A program made the translations under genes and the position numbers. From contig JAIPFN010000259.1 in assembly GCA_021736615.1 (NCBI GenBank), positions 1-8,406 of the forward strand: 8,406 nucleotides of DNA. The letters are read 5' to 3'. How positions within the stretch are numbered: position 1 is the first letter of the stretch; the number at the start of each line of letters is the position of its first letter. This DNA comes from Phycisphaerae bacterium (lineage in GTDB: Bacteria > Planctomycetota > Phycisphaerae > Sedimentisphaerales > Anaerohalosphaeraceae). The notes beneath the pieces are model-generated. The model did not search any database. It worked only from the letters and a program-made list of their open reading frames with translations, and had not been told where the DNA came from. This document shows, piece by piece, positions 5,005 through 8,406 of this stretch.

Positions 5005-5589
5005 ATGGAGTCTGTTAAAAACCATTATGAACAGGCATTTGACAGTTGGCTTGCAGATAATGCGGTGAACTATGTATACGTGGATCAGCATAAACGACAG
5101 TCCTTTTCGTCCGAGAGGGTGAAAACGTTCGATTATTTGATCTACCCGGCTAAACCGGTATCACCGGGGCATATAAACGGGCCGATAGTGATCGCTGAGC
5201 TAAAGGGCAAGATATTCAGATCGCCTAGCCTGGCCGGTTTCAGGGCGATGGAGTGCTGGGTGTCGCTGGAAGATGTCAGGGGAATGCTGAAGTGGCGACA
5301 GGCCATCGCTGCCTCTACCGCTGCCGGTATCGCTACTGCGGTCTTTGTTTTCGCCTACAAGCTCGAATGCATAGACGTTGAGAATGACGGCTGTGAGATA
5401 TACGATTTTGGCGGAGCGAGATACGTTTTTTACTGCGTTGATCTGTCCGATTATACGGACAATATGAAATTAAGGTCACGCCGCTGGCAGACCGTGAATA
5501 TGTCAGCGGAAAACTTCAGGCAAAAGGCCTTTCCGGTAAGGGAACTCCTTGCGCCGGAAACTATAAAGCCATACAGGATTTGCTACTAG
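5005..5589 (+). CDS. Conserved planctomycete-type protein, PD-(D/E)XK nuclease-like
   Basis: The protein has 194 residues with no signal peptide or membrane helix, so it is probably cytoplasmic. It matches a family I associate with planctomycetes: an N-terminal HYExxFxxWL (7-16), a KTFDYLIY strand (40-47), then IAELKGK (63-69), W85, FVFAYKLE (114-121), YVFYCVDLSDY (140-150) and RSRRWQTV (157-164). Asp43 followed by Glu65-x-Lys67 on the next strand is the arrangement of the PD-(D/E)XK restriction-endonuclease-like core, with Glu9 a possible extra metal ligand. A nuclease or nuclease-derived role is an inference; no substrate or partner is visible. The start is forced: an in-frame TAA at 4993-4995 lies nine bases upstream and ATG 5005 is the first usable codon. 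It ends 156 nt before bioB, which has its own promoter-like sequence, so it is probably transcribed alone. Confidence 0.75.
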   Translation: MESVKNHYEQAFDSWLADNAVNYVYVDQHKRQSFSSERVKTFDYLIYPAKPVSPGHINGPIVIAELKGKIFRSPSLAGFRAMECWVSLEDVRGMLKWRQAIAASTAAGIATAVFVFAYKLECIDVENDGCEIYDFGGARYVFYCVDLSDYTDNMKLRSRRWQTVNMSAENFRQKAFPVRELLAPETIKPYRICY

Positions 5590-5604
5590 TTCAAACTGGC
5601 CAAT

Positions 5605-5629
5605 AGGGGCTAGGGGCTAGGGGTTATGG
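5605..5629 (+). repeat. G-rich heptamer array upstream of bioB
   Basis: Three GGGG runs (5606-5609, 5613-5616, 5620-5623) recur with an exact 7-nt period (TAGGGGC-like units) and are followed by GG at 5628-5629. The array starts 16 nt after the stop of the preceding gene. It resembles the array at 6705-6745 and could form a G-quadruplex, with the last run limited to two G's. Confidence 0.6.
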
Positions 5630-5686
5630 TTGCTCATTCCTTTTTGTTTTTTTATTTAATCCGTGGTAATCCGCCAAATCTGCGGT

Positions 5687-5692
5687 TATAAT
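5687..5692 (+). promoter_or_regulatory. Consensus -10 box upstream of bioB
   Basis: A perfect TATAAT lies 54 nt before the bioB ATG and would start transcription near 5699. The -35 region at 5664-5669 (TGGTAA) is weak, with three of six matches. I see no BirA-type palindrome (TTGTTAAC-like) around it. Confidence 0.4.
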
Positions 5693-5745
5693 GCACTTTG
5701 TTACTGTGGATAGATGTTTTGTTTTTAGTTGTAAGAAGAAGATAT

Positions 5746-6729
5746 ATGAATGAAGTAATAACTGAATGTGCGAATATAGTTCTTGGCGGCGGGCTTCTTG
5801 ATCGGGGGCAGGTAGACTGCCTTTCGGCTGAAAGCGAAGGTGCGTTCTGGGATCTTTTGTACTGGTCGAATAGGATACGCGAGGAGTTTTTCGGCAATAA
5901 AATCAGGGTTTGCTCTATTGTTCCCGGCAGGCTTGGCGGTTGCGATCAGGATTGCGCGTTTTGCTCGCAGTCTATCAGGTACGATACGGCGACCGGGAAA
6001 AAAGCGACGACAATATCAGATGAGCAGATCCTTTCAGCGGCGGCCGATGCGGTGAACAATGAGGTGCCGTTTATCGGGATAGTCAATTCAGGAAAGGCTC
6101 CGAGCGAAAATGAATTTGCCCGGCTTGAAAAACTGATAGCGAAGATCAAATCCGATTACGGTATCGGCGTTTGCGCATCTCTTGGCATTCTTACAGACGA
6201 GCAGATGCAAAGGCTCGCGGCGGCTGGGCTGGATCGTTATAATCACAACCTGGAAACCTCCGAGAGATATTACGGTGAGATCGTCACGACTCATGAATAT
6301 GCCGACCGCGTAAGCACGGTAAAGGCGGCTAAACGGGCCAAACTGGGCGTTTGCTGCGGTGGGTTGTTCGGCATCGGCGAAACGCATGGGGACCGTATTG
6401 ACATGGCGATGGCTCTTAGAGAACTGGAAATTGATATGGTGCCGATGAATTTTTTGCACCCGATAGAGGGGACTCCGCTGGCCGATTCCGAACAGATTCC
6501 GCCGAAAGAAATACTCCGCATAATCGCTCTTTACAGGTTCATTCTTCCAAAGGCACATCTGAAAGCGGCCGGCGGAAGGGTGCTGAATCTTCGCGATTTG
6601 CAAAGCTGGATATTCCCGGCTGGGGTGACTTCGATACTGTCTGGAAACTACCTTACAACAGCGGGGCGGTCGGTGCAGGAAGATATGCAGATGCTTAAGG
6701 ATATGGGGTTAGAAGGGGTTAGGGGTTAG
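5746..6729 (+). CDS. bioB: Biotin synthase with non-classical auxiliary cluster ligands
   Basis: The 327-residue radical SAM enzyme converts dethiobiotin to biotin. Hallmarks are GGCDQDCAFCSQS with the SAM-cluster cysteines C66, C70 and C73, YNHNLETSERYY (165-176), GLFGIGET (206-213), MNFLHPIEGTPL (234-245, N235 matching E. coli N222) and NYLTTAGR (301-308). Against E. coli BioB, the auxiliary [2Fe-2S] ligands C128 and C188 are kept (C143, C203). C97 becomes Gly111 (in IGIVNSGK) and Arg260 becomes Lys273. Extra cysteines at 56 and 204 are present. This points to the type II form, described from obligate anaerobes, with a 4Fe-5S auxiliary cluster. I chose ATG 5746 over ATG 5698 because AAGAAGAAG precedes it and the 16 upstream residues look unlike BioB. 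The last seven residues (GLEGVRG) are encoded by a G-rich repeat. rsmD follows after 24 nt. No other biotin gene is nearby. Confidence 0.94.
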   Translation: MNEVITECANIVLGGGLLDRGQVDCLSAESEGAFWDLLYWSNRIREEFFGNKIRVCSIVPGRLGGCDQDCAFCSQSIRYDTATGKKATTISDEQILSAAADAVNNEVPFIGIVNSGKAPSENEFARLEKLIAKIKSDYGIGVCASLGILTDEQMQRLAAAGLDRYNHNLETSERYYGEIVTTHEYADRVSTVKAAKRAKLGVCCGGLFGIGETHGDRIDMAMALRELEIDMVPMNFLHPIEGTPLADSEQIPPKEILRIIALYRFILPKAHLKAAGGRVLNLRDLQSWIFPAGVTSILSGNYLTTAGRSVQEDMQMLKDMGLEGVRG

Positions 6730-6745
6730 GTTTTAGGGGTTAGGG
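6705..6745 (+). repeat. GGGGTTA array across the bioB stop and the rsmD leader
   Basis: GGGG runs at 6705-6708, 6715-6718, 6722-6725 and 6736-6739, with shorter runs at 6729-6730 and 6743-6745, are separated by TTA or similar spacers. The array encodes the end of BioB, contains its TAG stop (6727-6729) and ends 8 nt before the rsmD ATG, so its last TAGGG may serve as the rsmD ribosome binding site. Four full GGGG runs within 35 nt meet the usual G-quadruplex pattern on the plus (mRNA-like) strand. Confidence 0.65.
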
Positions 6746-6753
6746 ATTTTATT

Positions 6754-7350
6754 ATGAGAATTATATCTGGGAAAAAACGTGGGATGAAGCTGCTTGGTCC
6801 TGATACGCATGAGACCAGGCCTATAACCGATCGTGCTAAGGAAGCACTCTTTAGCGTTTTGTATAAGTATGATGTTATCGAGGACGGCTGCGTGGCCGAT
6901 CTTTTTTCGGGTACCGGTTCGATGGGGCTTGAATCGCTTTCACGCGGAGCGAAATTTGCCACGTTTATCGAGCAAAGCCCAAAGGTTGTGGCGATACTTA
7001 AACGCAATATTGAAAAGTCTGACTTCGTTAAAGAGTCAACCGTGATAAAGGGCGACGTCTTTAAAATCGGAGCACCGGTCACAGCCGACATCGAAAAATA
7101 CAACCTCGTATTCGTAGACCCGCCTTATGTGATGTCAACGAATTCCAGAGAGGGCTCCCAGGTTGCAAAGCTGCTTATGCTGTTAAACGAGCAAGTCGCC
7201 GGCGATGGATTGGTCATAGTAAGAACTCACAAGAGAAGCGAACTCGACGAGGCGTACGGAAGCCTTACGCTGATCGACAAGCGCATGTGGGGGACGATGG
7301 GGGTTGCGATATACCAGTTACAAAGCGAAAGCAAGACCGATGACGAATAA
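6754..7350 (+). CDS. rsmD: 16S rRNA (guanine966-N2)-methyltransferase RsmD
   Basis: The protein has 198 residues, normal for the family. RsmD methylates G966 (E. coli numbering) of 16S rRNA in the assembling 30S subunit, using S-adenosylmethionine. The order of motifs is typical: MRIISGKKRG at the N-terminus, RPITDRAKEALFSVL (22-36), the SAM-binding motif ADLFSGTGSMGLE (48-60), the acidic end of strand 2 at FIEQ (E73), KGDVF with D101, and the catalytic VFVDPPY (119-125). The C-terminal strands end in a short polar tail. It lies 24 nt after bioB on the same strand, its start preceded by TAGGG from the G-rich array. Its end overlaps the next start by 11 nt, so it probably shares an mRNA with both neighbours. 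coaD, a frequent neighbour elsewhere, is not here. Confidence 0.93.
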   Translation: MRIISGKKRGMKLLGPDTHETRPITDRAKEALFSVLYKYDVIEDGCVADLFSGTGSMGLESLSRGAKFATFIEQSPKVVAILKRNIEKSDFVKESTVIKGDVFKIGAPVTADIEKYNLVFVDPPYVMSTNSREGSQVAKLLMLLNEQVAGDGLVIVRTHKRSELDEAYGSLTLIDKRMWGTMGVAIYQLQSESKTDDE

Positions 7351-8406
7351 GGAAGCTGCGGTTAAAGTTATAAAGAGGCTGCATGACAAGGGTTTCCAGG
7401 CTCTGCTGGCCGGGGGGTGCGTGCGTGACATGCTGCTGGGCAGGGAAGCTAAAGACTATGACGTCGCCACGGACGCAAGGCCGGAAGATGTTCAAAAGCT
7501 GTTCAGGAGAACCCTGGCGGTGGGGGCGAAGTTCGGTGTGGTTATCGTAATGCTTGACAGCTGCCAGATTGAGGTTGCGACATTTCGAACCGAAAGCGGA
7601 TATGCCGACGGAAGGCACCCGGAAACCGTGGCATTTTCAAACGCCAGAGAAGACGCCGCCCGCCGTGACTTTACAATCAACGGGATGTTTTACGATCCGA
7701 TCGACGAAAAGATATATGACTATGTCGGCGGTAGGGACGATTTGGAGGCAAAGGTTCTAAGGACAATCGGTCCGGCAGGCGAGAGATTTGGCGAGGACTA
7801 TTTGCGGATGCTGCGGGCGGTTAGATTTTCGGCTCAGCTGGGTTTTGTCATTGACGATGATACATGGCAGGGGGTTTGTGATAATGCGCAGAAGATCGCC
7901 TGTATCAGCGGCGAGCGGATATCTATGGAATTAGAGACTGTACTGGTTAACGCAAACAGGAGCAAAGGGATTGAGCTTCTTTGTCGTTCGGGCCTTGGCG
8001 GTGCGATATTCGAGGGGTTTGCCGGCGAGCCCGTCGATTTTGGGATTAAGGTTCTCGGTCTTTTGGAAGGTGATGTTGGGTATGTTCCGGGGCTTGCCGG
8101 ATTGTTCAGCGGTTTTTCGACGCAGTATGCAATGAAGCGGACGGAGAATTTGATGCTCAGCAACGCACAGGTCAAGGAGCTTGAATTTCTTATGGAAAAC
8201 AGGGGGCGTTTGCTCGATGAACTGACTCTTGCAGATATGAAGATATTGCTTGCGTCCGGCTATTTTGAAAGCCTTTACAAGTTCCAGGCGGCTATCGTAA
8301 AGGCCGAAGGGCAATCGCAAGAAACGCTTGAGGAGGTAAGGCGACGTGCAGACGGTTTAGCCGGAAATGAAATAGAACCAAAGCGGCTGCTCGACGGAAA
8401 CGAATT
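7340..8406 (+). CDS. cca: Class II CCA tRNA nucleotidyltransferase / poly(A) polymerase family, 3' end cut off
   Basis: The frame is open from ATG 7340 to the window edge (355 complete codons, no stop), so the C-terminus is missing. The head domain has LLAGGCVRDMLLG (22-34) with the GG and VRD of the nucleotidyltransferase fold, then metal-binding D39-Y-D41. It continues with RRDFTINGMFYDP (108-120, ribose recognition motif) and FGEDYLRMLRAVRF (150-163), the EDxxR nucleotide-selection motif. The helical neck and body follow, and the cut falls at LLDGNE, a motif near the start of the C-terminal tail. Enzymes of this family add CCA to tRNA 3' ends or add poly(A) to RNA. The segment VGAKFGVVIV (61-70) lacks the GRRFRLxHV-type signature of PcnB, which favours a tRNA-directed role without proving it. 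The start overlaps rsmD by 11 nt, suggesting translational coupling. The upstream Shine-Dalgarno is weak. Confidence 0.9.
   Translation, partial: MTNKEAAVKVIKRLHDKGFQALLAGGCVRDMLLGREAKDYDVATDARPEDVQKLFRRTLAVGAKFGVVIVMLDSCQIEVATFRTESGYADGRHPETVAFSNAREDAARRDFTINGMFYDPIDEKIYDYVGGRDDLEAKVLRTIGPAGERFGEDYLRMLRAVRFSAQLGFVIDDDTWQGVCDNAQKIACISGERISMELETVLVNANRSKGIELLCRSGLGGAIFEGFAGEPVDFGIKVLGLLEGDVGYVPGLAGLFSGFSTQYAMKRTENLMLSNAQVKELEFLMENRGRLLDELTLADMKILLASGYFESLYKFQAAIVKAEGQSQETLEEVRRRADGLAGNEIEPKRLLDGNE

Noticed and set aside
5698..5745. Longer BioB start at ATG 5698
   Set aside because: The extra residues (MLLWIDVLFLVVRRRY) do not look like BioB, overlap the likely transcription start, and have no ribosome binding site; ATG 5746 is preceded by AAGAAGAAG.
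6088..6603. 171-codon open frame on the minus strand
   Set aside because: It is antisense to bioB, which is certain from its motifs; the minus-strand product shows no family features.

Overview
The window looks like chromosome from an anaerobic member of the Planctomycetota, probably the Phycisphaerae/Sedimentisphaerales group. Three observations support this: a secreted protein ending in a VPEP sorting tail of the type common in that group, an HYE...ELK nuclease-like protein of a type I associate with planctomycetes, and a biotin synthase whose cysteine pattern fits the kind found in strict anaerobes. The assignment is an inference from gene content; no rRNA marker is present.

Layout. Positions 1-351 carry the C-terminal end of histidyl-tRNA synthetase (+). 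From 352 to about 4740 the window turns into an accessory stretch with long, AT-rich, repeat-laden intergenic spaces. Within it, two minus-strand genes encode secreted proteins: a 257-residue PEP-CTERM protein (1166-1939) and a 589-residue (alpha/alpha)6-barrel glycoside hydrolase-like protein (2675-4444). Housekeeping-type genes resume on the plus strand. These are a 194-residue PD-(D/E)XK-like conserved protein (5005-5589), bioB (5746-6729), rsmD (6754-7350) and a class II tRNA nucleotidyltransferase (7340 to beyond the window edge). The last three are packed like an operon, with a 24-nt gap and then an 11-nt overlap. The nucleotidyltransferase has no stop inside the window.

Repeats. The non-coding DNA holds several families: (i) ATTCCC...GGGAAT palindromes, two of them inside a repeat of about 145 bp that flanks the PEP-CTERM gene in direct orientation; (ii) a terminator-like TCGGCC...GGCCGA hairpin with a conserved 3' flank, seen twice; (iii) a sharply bounded 66-67 nt element, seen twice about 4 kb apart, made of a 12-bp stem followed by a strong Shine-Dalgarno and an ATG; (iv) G-rich heptamer arrays on either side of bioB, the second one overlapping the bioB stop codon.

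How the genes work together. hisS, rsmD and the nucleotidyltransferase serve translation (tRNA charging, 16S rRNA methylation, tRNA 3'-end synthesis or RNA tailing). bioB performs the last step of biotin synthesis but has no other biotin gene beside it. The two secreted proteins could act on carbohydrate outside the cytoplasm, but nothing in the window links them functionally beyond proximity. The observations I rate highest are the altered auxiliary cluster ligands of BioB and the repeat families in the accessory stretch.
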